A DNA stretch of 64,000 nt from Cyanobium sp. N.Huapi 1H5 (lineage in GTDB: Bacteria > Cyanobacteriota > Cyanobacteriia > PCC-6307 > Cyanobiaceae), in the NCBI RefSeq assembly GCF_024345535.1, contig NZ_JAGQBH010000001.1, positions 372,001 through 436,000 on the forward strand, given 5' to 3'. Positions within the stretch are counted from its first letter, which is position 1. Each line of letters opens with the position of its first letter. The translations under genes were made by a program, and so were the position numbers. Below, piece after piece: positions 36,729 through 47,033 of the stretch. A model generated the notes under the pieces. The model had not been told where the DNA came from, made no database searches, and worked only from the letters and a program-made list of their open reading frames with translations.

Positions 36729-37268
36729 ATGGCCCGTCCCCTGCGCTCTCGCAGCGTTGCCCTCACCGCTGCCATCAGCCTGCCGTCCCTGCTGGCGCTC
36801 GCGGTGGCGCCGGCACGGGCCATCCCCCGGCTGGACCTGACGCCTTACCCCAAGCCCACCGCCGCCCAGACCCGCTGGGTGATCCAGCTGCCCGGGGTGC
36901 TGCCTCCCGGCGCCGATCCACGCCTGTCCCCCAACCCGAGCGACTGGCGGGTGCAGCTGATCGCCGGCCGGGAGGTGGAGGCCGACTGCAACCAGCGGGC
37001 CTTCCGCGGCCGCTTCCGCGCCAGCAAGGTGAAGGGCCTGGGGGTCAGCGTCTACACGGTGAGCGATGTGGGGCCGATGGTGTCGACCCTGATGGCCTGC
37101 CCCCCCGGCCAGGCGACCCGCAAGGTGTTCATCCCGATGGGCAGCAAGCCCTTCGTGGTGCCCTACGACGCCAGCCGGCCGATCGTCGTCTACACCCCGA
37201 AGGATCTGCAGCTGCGCTGGCGGCTCTGGAAGGCGGAGAAGGTGCAGCAGCCGGCCCAGGCCCTCTGA
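36729..37268 (+). CDS. eco: Ecotin-family serine protease inhibitor
   Basis: 179 residues. Signal peptide (VALTAAISLPSLLALAVAPARA) targets it to the periplasm. The ecotin fold is easily recognised: PYPKPTAAQTRWVIQLPGV, WRVQLIAGREVEADCNQ, SDVGPMVSTLMACPPGQATRKVF, RPIVVYTPKDLQLRWRLWKAE. The reactive loop reads STLMACP where E. coli ecotin has STMMACP, so the P1 residue is Leu in place of Met; the Cys pair (DCN and ACP) for the loop disulfide is kept. Ecotin blocks trypsin-like, chymotrypsin-like and elastase-like enzymes; in a free-living cyanobacterium it may protect against grazer or bacterial proteases. Oriented with the two preceding plus-strand genes. Confidence 0.95.
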   Translation: MARPLRSRSVALTAAISLPSLLALAVAPARAIPRLDLTPYPKPTAAQTRWVIQLPGVLPPGADPRLSPNPSDWRVQLIAGREVEADCNQRAFRGRFRASKVKGLGVSVYTVSDVGPMVSTLMACPPGQATRKVFIPMGSKPFVVPYDASRPIVVYTPKDLQLRWRLWKAEKVQQPAQAL

Positions 37269-37298
37269 GGCCCCGGCGCTGGGGCTCCCCACCGGGCC

Positions 37299-37952
37299 TC
37301 AGCGCACCCCCAGCCACTTGTGGCTCTGCAGGCTGAGGCGCCAGGCGGGGTGGGCGCGCACGTAGGCCACCGCCAGCTCCCGGGCGGCCGGCTCGTCCCA
37401 GGCGGGCTGGAGCAGCCGCTCCGGACCGGGGGCGGCGGGCGGACGCAGGCGATCGGCCTCGGCGGCCATGGCTTCGGCGAAGTCCAGGTCGGCCGGGCCG
37501 GTCACCACCACCTTGAGCTCATCGCAGCGGGCCAGAAGGGCGGCCGCCGGGGGGCGGTGGGGCTTGGGCGAGAGGGTGATCCAGTCGAAGCGGCCGCTGG
37601 GCTGGCCCACGCCGCTGGTTTCCAGGTGCAGCGGCAGGCCCGCCGCCGCCAGGGCCGCGCACAGGGCGTCAAGCGGCTGCTGCAGGGGCTCGCCGCCGGT
37701 GATCACCACGAAGGCGGCACCGGCCGCAGCGGCAGCGCTGGCCTCGGCCGCCAGTTCGCCCAGGGGCCGCTGGGGATGGGCCGCCTGCGGCCAGGAGTGC
37801 TTGGTGTCGCACCAGGGGCAGCCCACGTCGCAGCCCGCCAGGCGGATGAAGAAGGCGCTGCGGCCGGCATGGAGCCCCTCCCCCTGCAGGGAGTGGAAGG
37901 TTTCCACCACGGACAGGGCAGGGACAGGCATCTCAGCCGCCGTCATGGCCAT
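37299..37952 (-). CDS. queE: 7-carboxy-7-deazaguanine synthase QueE (radical SAM)
   Basis: Up to 217 residues; a start at the third ATG (37931) would give 210 and avoid overlap with the vapC stop. The core begins VVETFHSLQGEGLHAGRSAFFIRLAGCDVGCPWCDTKHSW with the QueE-type cluster Cys-x3-Cys-x2-Cys. Further segments are VVITGGEPLQQPLDALCAAL and LHLETSGVGQPSGRFDWITLSPKPHRPP. It makes the 7-deazaguanine ring precursor used by QueC. In related genomes as I recall them, pyrG, queE, queC, pabB and pabC lie together on one strand; the same order is kept here, but with a VapBC pair upstream and a plus-strand insert downstream. Confidence 0.96.
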   Translation of the reverse strand: MAMTAAEMPVPALSVVETFHSLQGEGLHAGRSAFFIRLAGCDVGCPWCDTKHSWPQAAHPQRPLGELAAEASAAAAAGAAFVVITGGEPLQQPLDALCAALAAAGLPLHLETSGVGQPSGRFDWITLSPKPHRPPAAALLARCDELKVVVTGPADLDFAEAMAAEADRLRPPAAPGPERLLQPAWDEPAARELAVAYVRAHPAWRLSLQSHKWLGVR

Positions 37953-38400
37953 CGGCCTTCAGAAGTTCGAGATCGAGCCCTGCCCCGAGGAACTGACGAA
38001 AATCCTGATCCAACGTGACCATCCGGGTGGAGCTGGTGATGGCGAAGGCCGCCAGATAGGCATCCATCCAACGTTTCGGTGCGGCCACCGCCAGACCGGC
38101 CAGGCGCCACCAGAGTGACTCGATCCCGATCGGCTCCTCCACCATGTCCACCTGGGGCAGGGCCTGAAAGGCCTCCAAAGCAGCCAGCGCATCCCGATTC
38201 GTGATCGACGCCGCTCGGTAGGCCGTGCAGATCGCCGGAGTGGAGACCAGCCGCAGAAAACTCTGCTGGGTGGCTCGGCAGAACAGGGCCGGAGCCTCGG
38301 GCGTGGCCTGAAGCAGCACCGCCTGGGCGGAGTGATGGGCTGGATGGGCCGCGAAGGCCGCCGCCACCCACACATTCACATCAAGCAGGCAGGCCGGCAC
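37933..38400 (-). CDS. vapC: VapC-type PIN toxin
   Basis: 155 residues from the GTG at 38400 (VPACLLDVNVWVAAAFAAHPAH). The PIN acidic residues are visible: Asp in LLDVNVWVA near residue 7, and Asp in KRWMDAYLAAFAITSSTRMVTLDQDFRQF near 118 and 135-138. It belongs to the TA group with FLRLVSTPAI and a SLWWRLAG helix. A single-strand RNase acting on tRNA or rRNA is the known function of the family. Overlaps its antitoxin by 20 bases and queE by up to 20 bases. Confidence 0.9.
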   Translation of the reverse strand: MPACLLDVNVWVAAAFAAHPAHHSAQAVLLQATPEAPALFCRATQQSFLRLVSTPAICTAYRAASITNRDALAALEAFQALPQVDMVEEPIGIESLWWRLAGLAVAAPKRWMDAYLAAFAITSSTRMVTLDQDFRQFLGAGLDLELLKADGHDGG

Positions 38401-38680
38401 GGCGGAGGTCCTCCAACTCCAGGCCCTGCTGCTCCAGCTGCAAGGCTGTGGCCAGATCGATGCCTGGCCGTTCGCTGGCTCGCTCACACCGGAACACCGG
38501 CAGCCCGGCCGAATCGACCATCACCCCATCGCTGGCGGCGGGCGCCGACGGCGTCGTGCCGCCATGGAGGCCCTGACGGATGTACTCAGCAACGAGTTCC
38601 TTGAGGGTGCGCCCCTGCTGAAGGGCCCGTTGCTTGACCTGGCGCACGAGGTGGTCCGGCAGGTCCAAGGTCGTTTTCAT
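38381..38680 (-). CDS. vapB: Ribbon-helix-helix antitoxin of the VapC pair
   Basis: 99 residues from the ATG at 38680. The N-terminus MKTTLDLPDHLVRQVKQRAL plus QQGRTLKELVAEYIRQGL is a classic ribbon-helix-helix DNA-binding domain. The C-terminal half (VFRCERASERPGIDLATALQLEQQGLELEDLRRAGLPA) should bind the toxin. Autorepression through the long inverted repeat just upstream (38694-38737) is likely. The 20-base overlap with vapC ensures coupled translation. Confidence 0.9.
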   Translation of the reverse strand: MKTTLDLPDHLVRQVKQRALQQGRTLKELVAEYIRQGLHGGTTPSAPAASDGVMVDSAGLPVFRCERASERPGIDLATALQLEQQGLELEDLRRAGLPA

Positions 38681-38693
38681 TGGAACAGGCCTG

Positions 38694-38737
38694 CTGGCAA
38701 CCCAGCTTACGGGCTGGCAAGCAAGCTGGGTTGCCAG
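38694..38737 (-). promoter_or_regulatory. Perfect 15-base inverted repeat upstream of vapB
   Basis: CTGGCAACCCAGCTT (38694-38708) is repeated in reverse complement at 38723-38737; the 14-base loop contains another CTGGCAA (38714-38720). It lies 14 bases before the vapB ATG and 29 bases after the pyrG stop. It can be an operator for the RHH antitoxin or a terminator for pyrG; there is no T-run on the minus strand side, which favours the operator. Confidence 0.6.
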
Positions 38738-38765
38738 TGGTTGAAGAGCCGATCCCCTGCGGGCA

Positions 38766-40487
<1,722 letters not shown>

Positions 40488-40572
40488 CTACCGACCCCTT
40501 CCAGTCCGCCCGCGCCCAGAGACCTCCCCACCCAGCACCCCCCTTCCTCCACACCCGGCCTCCTGGGGGGGT

Positions 40573-40647
40573 GCGTCAGCGGCGCGGCCTGCGCCGGTCC
40601 GAGCCCGCGCTGCGGGCAACGGCCGGCTTCGGCTGCGCCGCTGACGC
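40573..40647 (-). terminator. Long hairpin between dps and pyrG, probable dps terminator
   Basis: GCGTCAGCGGCGC (40573-40585) pairs perfectly with GCGCCGCTGACGC (40635-40647), 13 pairs. The large loop itself can fold (GCCCGCGC/TGCGGGC). The right arm begins at the base next to the dps stop. No strong T-run follows, so it may act with Rho-like or processing functions. Confidence 0.5.
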
Positions 40648-41133
40648 TCACCCCTCCAGGAGACTCCGGAGCATCCAGGCAGTCTTCTCGTGGATCTGCA
40701 GCCTCTGGGTGAGCAGGTCGGCGGTGGGCTGGTCGCTGGCCTCATCGGCGGTGGTGAACACCGAGCGGATCGTGCGGGCCACGGCCTCATGGCCCTCCAC
40801 CAGTTCCCGCACCATGGCCAGGGCGGCGGGGACCCCTTCGGCCTCGGGGATCGAGGAGAGGCCGGCATAGAGGGTGCCGCCGTAGGGGGCGGGGAAACCG
40901 AGGGCCCGGATGCGCTCGGCGATCAGGTCGAGGGCGGTCCAGAGCTCGGTGTACTGGTCCATGAACATCAGGTGGAGCGTGTTGAACATCGGTCCGGTCA
41001 CGTTCCAGTGGAAGCCGTGGGTCTTGGCGTAGAGCACGGTGCTGTCGGCCAGCACGCGGCCAAGTCCCTCGGCGATCTGCTGGCGCCGGTCCGCCGGAAT
41101 GCCGATGTCGATGGGGGGAGCGGTGATGGCCAT
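40648..41133 (-). CDS. dps: Dps family ferritin-like protein
   Basis: 161 residues. The ferroxidase residues typical of Dps are seen: [42 protein letters not shown] (His and Asp/Glu positions near 39-70) and the C-terminal helix [31 protein letters not shown]. Dodecameric iron storage and protection of DNA against peroxide. It is the typical cyanobacterial short form without a DNA-binding extension. Followed by a strong hairpin. Confidence 0.96.
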   Translation of the reverse strand: MAITAPPIDIGIPADRRQQIAEGLGRVLADSTVLYAKTHGFHWNVTGPMFNTLHLMFMDQYTELWTALDLIAERIRALGFPAPYGGTLYAGLSSIPEAEGVPAALAMVRELVEGHEAVARTIRSVFTTADEASDQPTADLLTQRLQIHEKTAWMLRSLLEG

Positions 41134-41222
41134 GGCGTGGGAGCGGGAGACGCCATTCTAAGGCGAAGTGATTCCGCTTTATGGCGGCGCCATGGCGGCA
41201 ACGGCGCGGCAGCGGCGGCCCC

Positions 41223-43046
41223 TCAGCCCTCCTCCTCCGTCCAAGTGCTGGCCACATGCAGCTCCTCCAGCTGCTTGGGCGCCACATCGGCCGGGGCCTG
41301 GGTCATCAGGCAGCGGGCCTGCTGGGTCTTGGGGAAGGCGATCGTGTCGCGGATCGACTCCTCGCCCGCCAGCAGCATCACCAGCCGGTCCATGCCGAAG
41401 GCGATGCCGCCGTGGGGCGGGGCGCCCATGTCGAGGGCCTCCATCAGGAAGCCGAACTGGCGCTCGGCCTCTTCCAGTGGCAGGCCGATGGTCTGCAGCA
41501 CCTGACGCTGGAGGGCGGAATCGTGGATGCGCAGGGAGCCGCCGCCCAGCTCCAGGCCGTTGAGCACCAGGTCATAGGCCTGGGCGCGGGCGGTGGGGAG
41601 GGTGCCCGCCCAGGCGGCCGGATCGCTGCCCAGATCCTCGGCGTTGGGGGCGCAGAAGGGATGGTGCAGGGCTTCGAGGCGGTTCTCGCCGGCGTTGAAC
41701 TCGAACATCGGGAAATCCACCACCCAGAGGAAGTTCCACTGGTCGTTGTCCCGCTCGGCCGGCACCAGGCCCAGCTCGCGGGCCAGGTACTGGCGCACCC
41801 TGTCGAGGGCCTTGTGGACGGTGGCGGTGTCGCCGGCACCGAACAGCAGCAGGGTGCCTTCCGTGGCGCCGGTGCGCTCCAGCAGTTCCGCCTTCATCGC
41901 GGCCGTGAGGTTGTCCTTGATGGCGCCGATCGTGTCGATCTCGCCGCCGGCCCGCACCCGGATGAAGGCCAGGCCGCCGGCCCCCGCCTTCTGGGCCTCG
42001 CTGAACACATCACCGCCGGGCTTGATGCGCACGTTGCTGACGGCCTCGTTGCCGCCGGCCACGGCGATGCACTTCACCGAGCCCCCGGCGGCCACGGCGC
42101 CTGAGAACACCTTGAAGCCCATGTCCCGGACGATGTCCGAGGCGTCGGTGAGCTCCATGCCGTAGCGGGTGTCGGGGCGGTCGGTGCCGTAGCGGGCCAT
42201 CGCCTCGTGCCAGGTGAGGCGGGGGAACGGCCGCGGCAGCTCGATGCCCTTCACCTGTTTCCAGATGGCGGCGATCAGGCCCTCGTTGAGCGCCAGGATC
42301 TCCTCCTGGTCCATGAAGCTCATCTCCATGTCCAGCTGGGTGAACTCCGGCTGGCGGTCGGCCCGCAGGTCCTCGTCGCGGAAGCAGCGGGCCACCTGGT
42401 AGTAGCGCTCGATGCCCCCCACCATCAGCAACTGCTTGAACAGCTGGGGCGACTGGGGCAGGGCGAACCACTCACCGCCGCAGACGCGGGACGGCACCAG
42501 GTAGTCGCGGGCGCCCTCGGGGGTGGAGCGGGTAAGCACCGGGGTCTCCACCTCGATGAAGCCCTCCCCCTCCAGATAGCCGCGGGCGGCCTGGACGGTG
42601 GCGTGGCGCAGGCGCAGGTTGCGGCCCATGCGCTCGCGGCGCAGGTCGAGGTAGCGGTGGCGCAGGCGCAGCTCCTCGCGGGTGTTCTCCTCGTCGTGCA
42701 CCGACACCGGGAAGGGGAGGTTGCCGCGCACCTCGTTGAGCACCGTGATGCCGCTCGCCAGGACCTCGATGGCGCCGGTGGCCAGGCGTTCGTTGAGGGA
42801 CTCGGCCGGCCGGGCCCGCACCTTGCCCTCCACCCGCAGCACCGTCTCGTTGCGCAGCCGCTCGGCCACGGCGAAGGCGGCGGGGGCCAGGTCGGGATCC
42901 ACCGTGATCTGCACGGTGCCGCTGCGGTCGCGCAGGTCGATGAAGATCACCCCGCCGTGGTCACGGCGCCGGTCGACCCAGCCGCCCAGCTGAACGGCCT
43001 CGCCGATGGCGTCGTTGCGCAGATCGCCGCACCCGTGGCTGCGCAT
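41223..43046 (-). CDS. aspS: Aspartyl-tRNA synthetase
   Basis: 607 residues from the ATG at 43046 ([43 protein letters not shown]). An N-terminal OB-fold anticodon domain covers about 1-110. The class II catalytic core follows, with [13 protein letters not shown] near 200, motif 2 [22 protein letters not shown] near 223, the bacterial GAD insertion around 300-420, and motif 3 [17 protein letters not shown] near 540. Full length for the bacterial type. 85 bases downstream of the gcvT stop-side neighbour on the same strand. Confidence 0.97.
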   Translation of the reverse strand: MRSHGCGDLRNDAIGEAVQLGGWVDRRRDHGGVIFIDLRDRSGTVQITVDPDLAPAAFAVAERLRNETVLRVEGKVRARPAESLNERLATGAIEVLASGITVLNEVRGNLPFPVSVHDEENTREELRLRHRYLDLRRERMGRNLRLRHATVQAARGYLEGEGFIEVETPVLTRSTPEGARDYLVPSRVCGGEWFALPQSPQLFKQLLMVGGIERYYQVARCFRDEDLRADRQPEFTQLDMEMSFMDQEEILALNEGLIAAIWKQVKGIELPRPFPRLTWHEAMARYGTDRPDTRYGMELTDASDIVRDMGFKVFSGAVAAGGSVKCIAVAGGNEAVSNVRIKPGGDVFSEAQKAGAGGLAFIRVRAGGEIDTIGAIKDNLTAAMKAELLERTGATEGTLLLFGAGDTATVHKALDRVRQYLARELGLVPAERDNDQWNFLWVVDFPMFEFNAGENRLEALHHPFCAPNAEDLGSDPAAWAGTLPTARAQAYDLVLNGLELGGGSLRIHDSALQRQVLQTIGLPLEEAERQFGFLMEALDMGAPPHGGIAFGMDRLVMLLAGEESIRDTIAFPKTQQARCLMTQAPADVAPKQLEELHVASTWTEEEG

Positions 43047-43131
43047 GGTGGCAAGCAGAACGAATCCGCGAGTTTCCCACAGGGCGCCTGCGGGTGCTTC
43101 CGGAGGGGCTGGGCCAGGGCCGGAAGGGCGT

Positions 43132-44247
43132 TCAGCCGCGCCGGTAGAACGGCCGCTTGACCACCACGGCCGGCTCGGCCCGCCCGCGGATCTCGACCGC
43201 CAGCTCCGTGCCGGGCTTCGCCGCCGCCGCCGGCACGTAGGCCAGGGCCACCGCTTCCCCAAGCGTTGGGGACCAGGTGCCGCTGGTGACCTCGCCCACC
43301 GGCTCCCCATCGAGGAGCACCGGGTAGCCGTGGCGGGCGATGGCGCGGCCCTGCAGCTTCAGACCCACCAGCTTCCGGCCCACCCCCTCGGCGGTCTGGC
43401 GCTCCAGGGCGGCCCGGCCGATGAAGTCGGCCGGCATCTCCAGGTGCACCAGCCAGCCCAGACCCGCCTCCAGGGGGGTGGTGGCCGCGTCCATCTCGTT
43501 GCCGTAGAGGTGCATCGCCGCCTCCAGCCGCAGGGTGTCGCGGGCGCCGAGGCCGCAGGGGGTGACGCCTTCGGCCAGCAGCCGCTGCCACAGCGCCACG
43601 CCGGCCTCGCGGCCCAGCAGCAGCTCGAAGCCGTCCTCACCGGTGTAGCCCGTGCGGCCCACGAACACCGGCGCGCCGTCGATGGCCAGCTCCCGGTGGC
43701 CGAAGCGGGGCAGTCCCGCCAGGCTCAAGCCCGCCAGGGCCTCGAGGCGGGCGGGGGCCTCCGGACCCTGCAGGGCCAGCAGCACCCCGTCGCCCTTGCG
43801 GTCGGTGATGGTGATGCCCTCGGGCTCCAGCTGGCTGGTGATCCAGGCGGTGTCGGCCTCGGCGCAGGCGGCATTGATCACCAGCACCACTTCATCGCGC
43901 TCCCCCTCGGGGCCGGCGACGCGGCCGCGGTCGTAGACGATCAGGTCGTCAAGGATGCCGCCGGCCTCGTTGAGCAGCACCGTGTAGCAGGCCTCGCCGG
44001 GGCCGATGCGGAACAGGTCGGTGGGCACCAGCCGCTGCAGGGCGTCCTTGGTGCCCTGCCCGCGCAGGGTGAGCACCCCCATGTGGGAGATGTCGAAGAC
44101 GCCGCAGTGCTGGCGCACGGCGTTGTGCTCCTGCACCAGGCCGGAGAACTGGATCGCCATCTGCCAGCCGGCGAAGGGCACCATGCGGGCCCCGGCGGCG
44201 ATGGCGGCGGCATCCAGGGGTGTGCGGCGCAGGGAGGTGGGATCCAT
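43132..44247 (-). CDS. gcvT: Glycine cleavage system T protein (aminomethyltransferase)
   Basis: 371 residues from the ATG at 44247 ([45 protein letters not shown]). Conserved segments: [66 protein letters not shown], and [20 protein letters not shown]. Transfers the aminomethyl unit from the H protein to tetrahydrofolate; part of photorespiratory glycine use. No glycine riboswitch was recognised in the 156 bases upstream, where two GCCAATAC repeats occur. Confidence 0.96.
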   Translation of the reverse strand: MDPTSLRRTPLDAAAIAAGARMVPFAGWQMAIQFSGLVQEHNAVRQHCGVFDISHMGVLTLRGQGTKDALQRLVPTDLFRIGPGEACYTVLLNEAGGILDDLIVYDRGRVAGPEGERDEVVLVINAACAEADTAWITSQLEPEGITITDRKGDGVLLALQGPEAPARLEALAGLSLAGLPRFGHRELAIDGAPVFVGRTGYTGEDGFELLLGREAGVALWQRLLAEGVTPCGLGARDTLRLEAAMHLYGNEMDAATTPLEAGLGWLVHLEMPADFIGRAALERQTAEGVGRKLVGLKLQGRAIARHGYPVLLDGEPVGEVTSGTWSPTLGEAVALAYVPAAAAKPGTELAVEIRGRAEPAVVVKRPFYRRG

Positions 44248-44312
44248 CGGAGGCGACCGGCCGGCCAGGGGGACGCCGGAGCAGGGTGGCGCGATCCTAT
44301 GGACTAAGCGCC

Positions 44313-44341
44313 GCCAATACTGGAGGTGCGGCTGCCAATAC
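44313..44341 (-). promoter_or_regulatory. Pair of GCCAATAC direct repeats upstream of gcvT
   Basis: GCCAATAC occurs at 44313-44320 and again at 44334-44341, with starts 21 bases apart, i.e. two helical turns. Such spacing suits a dimeric regulator on one face of DNA. It lies 66-94 bases before the gcvT start and could also serve the divergent small gene at 44404. No factor is assigned. Confidence 0.3.
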
Positions 44342-44403
44342 CGAAGAAAGCCTGTGATTCGGCTTCCACCCCTATCACACCGGCAAGGAAATGCGTACCT
44401 TGA

Positions 44404-44664
44404 ATGGCCCAATGGGTCAAGAGGATGGGCAACCGTCCCAACTGCCGCAGCTGCCGCCACTGCACCCCTCCCGCCGGGGTGGAGATGGGATGGTGCCAGC
44501 TGCGTCAGCTCCCCATCCACCCCGAACTGGTGGCTGACCTGTGGTGCCACCACTGGACGGCCCGCCCGCCGCGGCTGCCGGTGGTCTCCCCCGAGGCCCT
44601 GCTCAAGCAGGCCCGCCATCCGGTCGCGAGCCAGCAGCTGAGCCTGGCCACCGGCCTGCCCTGA
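44404..44664 (+). CDS. Small Cys-rich conserved-looking protein
   Basis: 86 residues; an alternative start is the Met at residue 9. The sequence has a zinc-site-like cluster, NCRSCRHCTPPAGVEMGWCQLRQLPIHPELVADLWCHHWTARPPRLP, with Cys-x2-Cys-x2-Cys, a later Cys in GWCQLR and the WCHHW motif. I recall similar small proteins in picocyanobacteria but cannot name a family. It may bind zinc or an Fe-S cluster. The compact Cys/His pattern and divergent placement relative to gcvT support it as real. Confidence 0.65.
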   Translation: MAQWVKRMGNRPNCRSCRHCTPPAGVEMGWCQLRQLPIHPELVADLWCHHWTARPPRLPVVSPEALLKQARHPVASQQLSLATGLP

Positions 44665-44809
44665 AATCTGAGCAAAAACGGAAAAGCGTAACGATTGTTT
44701 CCGTTTCGCCTTTCTTCTGGCTATTCTCCCTCCCTTCCAGTAGCGGAACGGTCCGTTTAGCCCTAGGAAGGCAGAACCCCGTCCACCCCGACCACGGAGG
44801 TCCCCTGCA

Positions 44810-45208
44810 TTGATCAGAACCGCCACATCCCCATCACCCCTTGAGCTGATGGCCGTCCATGTGGATTGTGAAACCTTCACCCTCCCAACGGGAGCCCACG
44901 TCTTCAGCCGCGGCGCCAGCGCCAACGCCATCTATGCCGTGCGACGCGGCATCGTCGAGCTGGTGGGCGAGCAGGGTGAAAAAACCTGCTATCGCCCCGG
45001 TGAGCTGTTCAGCTACCAGGACATCACCTGGCGCGAACTGAGCCACCGCAGCGACGCCTTCGCGCGCACGCCCGTGGAGGTGCTGCGCCTCGACCGGCTC
45101 CGCTTCCTCAACCTGCTGCACAACCACCCCACCCTGGCCGTGCAGCTGATCGGGCAGCAGCACACCCGCCTGCGGGAGCAGCGCGCCAGCGGCACCTGCT
45201 GCTACTGA
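44810..45208 (+). CDS. Cyclic nucleotide-binding-like (Crp N-domain) protein without HTH
   Basis: 132 residues from a TTG start with GGAGG about ten bases upstream; the first ATG (MAVHVDCETF) is an alternative. The fold is the Crp/Fnr sensory beta-roll: FTLPTGAHVFSRGASANAIYAVRRGIVELVGEQGEKTCYRPGELFSYQDI, followed by the C-helix (VLRLDRLRFLNLLHNHPTLAVQLIGQQHTRLREQ). It stops where Crp-type regulators would continue into the DNA-binding domain, so it cannot act as a normal Crp factor. The end ...GTCCY is Cys-rich. It overlaps the convergent speB stop by seven bases. Confidence 0.8.
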   Translation: MIRTATSPSPLELMAVHVDCETFTLPTGAHVFSRGASANAIYAVRRGIVELVGEQGEKTCYRPGELFSYQDITWRELSHRSDAFARTPVEVLRLDRLRFLNLLHNHPTLAVQLIGQQHTRLREQRASGTCCY

Positions 45209-46086
45209 GCCGGGGCGCCTGAGGGCAGCGGCCGCCCGAGCAGCAGCAGCAGGCTGCGGGTCACCTTGGCGGCCAGCACGGCGCTGACGCCGCTCGGGTC
45301 GAGCTGGGGGGCCAGTTCGACCACGTCGGCGGCCACGAGCCGGTGCTGGCGCAGTTCCTCCACCAGCTCAGCGAACTGGGGCCAGTGGAAGCCGCCGGGT
45401 TCGGGCGTGCCCGTGCCCGGCAGCACCGCCGGATCGAACCAGTCGAGATCGACGGTGAGATAGAGGGGCCGGCCCCGCAGGGGTGCCAGCGCCGCCGCCA
45501 TGGCGTCGATCGGCACCAGGCGGCCGGTGGCGCGCAGCTCCTGGAACTCCTCGCGGGTGCCGCTGCGGATGGCGATCTGGCGCAGCTGGCCGCTGGGCAG
45601 CACCTCCAGGCAGCGGCGCATGGCGCAGGCGTGGCTGTGGCGGGCCCCGAGCCACTCCTGGCGCAGGTCGGCGTGGGCATCGAGCTGCACCAGCACCAGA
45701 TCGGGATGGCGCTGCGCCACCGCCGCCACCGCCCCGCTGCTGATCGAGTGCTCACCGCCCAGCATCAGGGGCGCCAGGCCCAGATCCAGCACCGCCTCGG
45801 TGGCTTGGCGCACCGCCGCCACCACCGGCTCGGGGGCGCCGAAGGGGATCGCCACGGCCCCCAGGTCGGCGAAGGCCAGGTCCTCGAGGTCGAGGTCGAG
45901 CTGGGGGTCGTAGCTCTCCAGGCCGCTGCTCACGTCCCGGATCGCCGCCGGGCCGAAGCGGGTGCCGGGGCGGAAGGAGGTGGTGCCGTCGTAGGGAACG
46001 CCGAACAGGCCCACGGCGCAGCCGAAGGGGTCGCGGCGGGCACCCATGTAGACCGCCCCTTCGGTGTCGAACAGCTCCTGGCTCAT
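45202..46086 (-). CDS. speB: Ureohydrolase, probable agmatinase
   Basis: 294 residues from the ATG at 46086. Binuclear manganese site motifs: [11 protein letters not shown] near 118, [10 protein letters not shown] near 142 and the DxD in [21 protein letters not shown] near 226. N-terminal segment [43 protein letters not shown] is family-typical. The four-base overlap with speE indicates polyamine metabolism, so agmatine to putrescine plus urea is the likely reaction; guanidine or arginine hydrolysis cannot be excluded from sequence. The urea formed would feed the urease encoded elsewhere in the window. Confidence 0.88.
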   Translation of the reverse strand: MSQELFDTEGAVYMGARRDPFGCAVGLFGVPYDGTTSFRPGTRFGPAAIRDVSSGLESYDPQLDLDLEDLAFADLGAVAIPFGAPEPVVAAVRQATEAVLDLGLAPLMLGGEHSISSGAVAAVAQRHPDLVLVQLDAHADLRQEWLGARHSHACAMRRCLEVLPSGQLRQIAIRSGTREEFQELRATGRLVPIDAMAAALAPLRGRPLYLTVDLDWFDPAVLPGTGTPEPGGFHWPQFAELVEELRQHRLVAADVVELAPQLDPSGVSAVLAAKVTRSLLLLLGRPLPSGAPAQ

Positions 46087-46976
46087 GGCTGGCTCGCCAC
46101 GTCGGCCAGGGCGCGCTCCACGAAGGCCGGCACCGCCTCGAAGGCCCCCCGCTGCCAGCGGGGCGACCAGATGCTGCAGCCCGGCGCCACCGCCGCGGCC
46201 CGCTCCGGCAGCGGCTCGCGGTACCGGGGGCCGTCGGGGCAGGCGAAGGTCCAGCTCCACCAGCCGCTCGGGTACATCGGCACCCAGCCGTACATCGGAT
46301 CGGCGTGGCCGAACACCTCGCGCAGCAGCCGCACGGTGTCGATGTGGACCTGGCGGAAGGCCTCGGGGGATTCGCTCTGGGTGGCGAACACGCCGCCCGG
46401 GCGCAGCAGACGGCGGCAGTGCTGGAAGAAGGTGCGGTTGAACAGGCCCTCGGCTGGCCCGGCCGGATCGGAGCCGTCCACCAGCACCACGTCGTAGCTG
46501 GCGGCGGGGGCACTGGCCGCCCAGGCGATGCCGTCGCCGACGGTGAGGTGGAAGCGGGGGTCGCTCCAGGCGTCGCCGCCCAGGCTGGGCAGGTGCTTGC
46601 GGGAGAGCTCCACCACCAGCCCGTCGATCTCCACCATGTCGAGGTGGGCGACGCCGGGGTGGCGCAGGCACTCCCGGGCGGTGCCGCCGTCACCACCGCC
46701 GATCACCAGCACCCGCTCGATGGAGGCGGCGGCGCAGAGGGCCGGATGGACCAGGGGTTCGTGGTAGTGACGCTCCTGCCGTTCCGCCGTCATCCAGCAG
46801 CCGTCGAGCAGCAGGCCCTTGCCGTAGGTCTGGCTGTCGATGATGGTGATCCGCTGGTAGGGGCTGGTGTGCTCCTCGACCACGGTGGCGGCCAGGCCGT
46901 AGCGCACCCCGCCCAGCTCCTCATCCACCCAGGCGTCCGGAGGGCAGGCGTCGGCCGGTGGCTGTTGCGGTCCCAT
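46083..46976 (-). CDS. speE: Spermidine synthase
   Basis: 297 residues from the ATG at 46976. An N-terminal beta domain ([60 protein letters not shown]) precedes the SAM-binding Rossmann domain with [21 protein letters not shown] near 80, [17 protein letters not shown] near 105 and the aminopropyltransferase Asp in [17 protein letters not shown] near 158. Transfers an aminopropyl group to putrescine. First gene of speE-speB. Confidence 0.96.
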   Translation of the reverse strand: MGPQQPPADACPPDAWVDEELGGVRYGLAATVVEEHTSPYQRITIIDSQTYGKGLLLDGCWMTAERQERHYHEPLVHPALCAAASIERVLVIGGGDGGTARECLRHPGVAHLDMVEIDGLVVELSRKHLPSLGGDAWSDPRFHLTVGDGIAWAASAPAASYDVVLVDGSDPAGPAEGLFNRTFFQHCRRLLRPGGVFATQSESPEAFRQVHIDTVRLLREVFGHADPMYGWVPMYPSGWWSWTFACPDGPRYREPLPERAAAVAPGCSIWSPRWQRGAFEAVPAFVERALADVASQP

Positions 46977-47033
46977 GCGGTTGGCTCGTGGCTTTCCAGC
47001 TAAACCTTCGGCAGGACCCCTTGTCACGGCGCC

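Noticed and set aside
44248-44403. Possible glycine riboswitch upstream of gcvT
   Set aside because: The conserved core elements of the glycine aptamer could not be found on the minus strand.
43132-44931. 599-residue extension of gcvT
   Set aside because: The frame upstream of 44247 is open only by chance; GcvT homologues start at the [11 protein letters not shown] segment.
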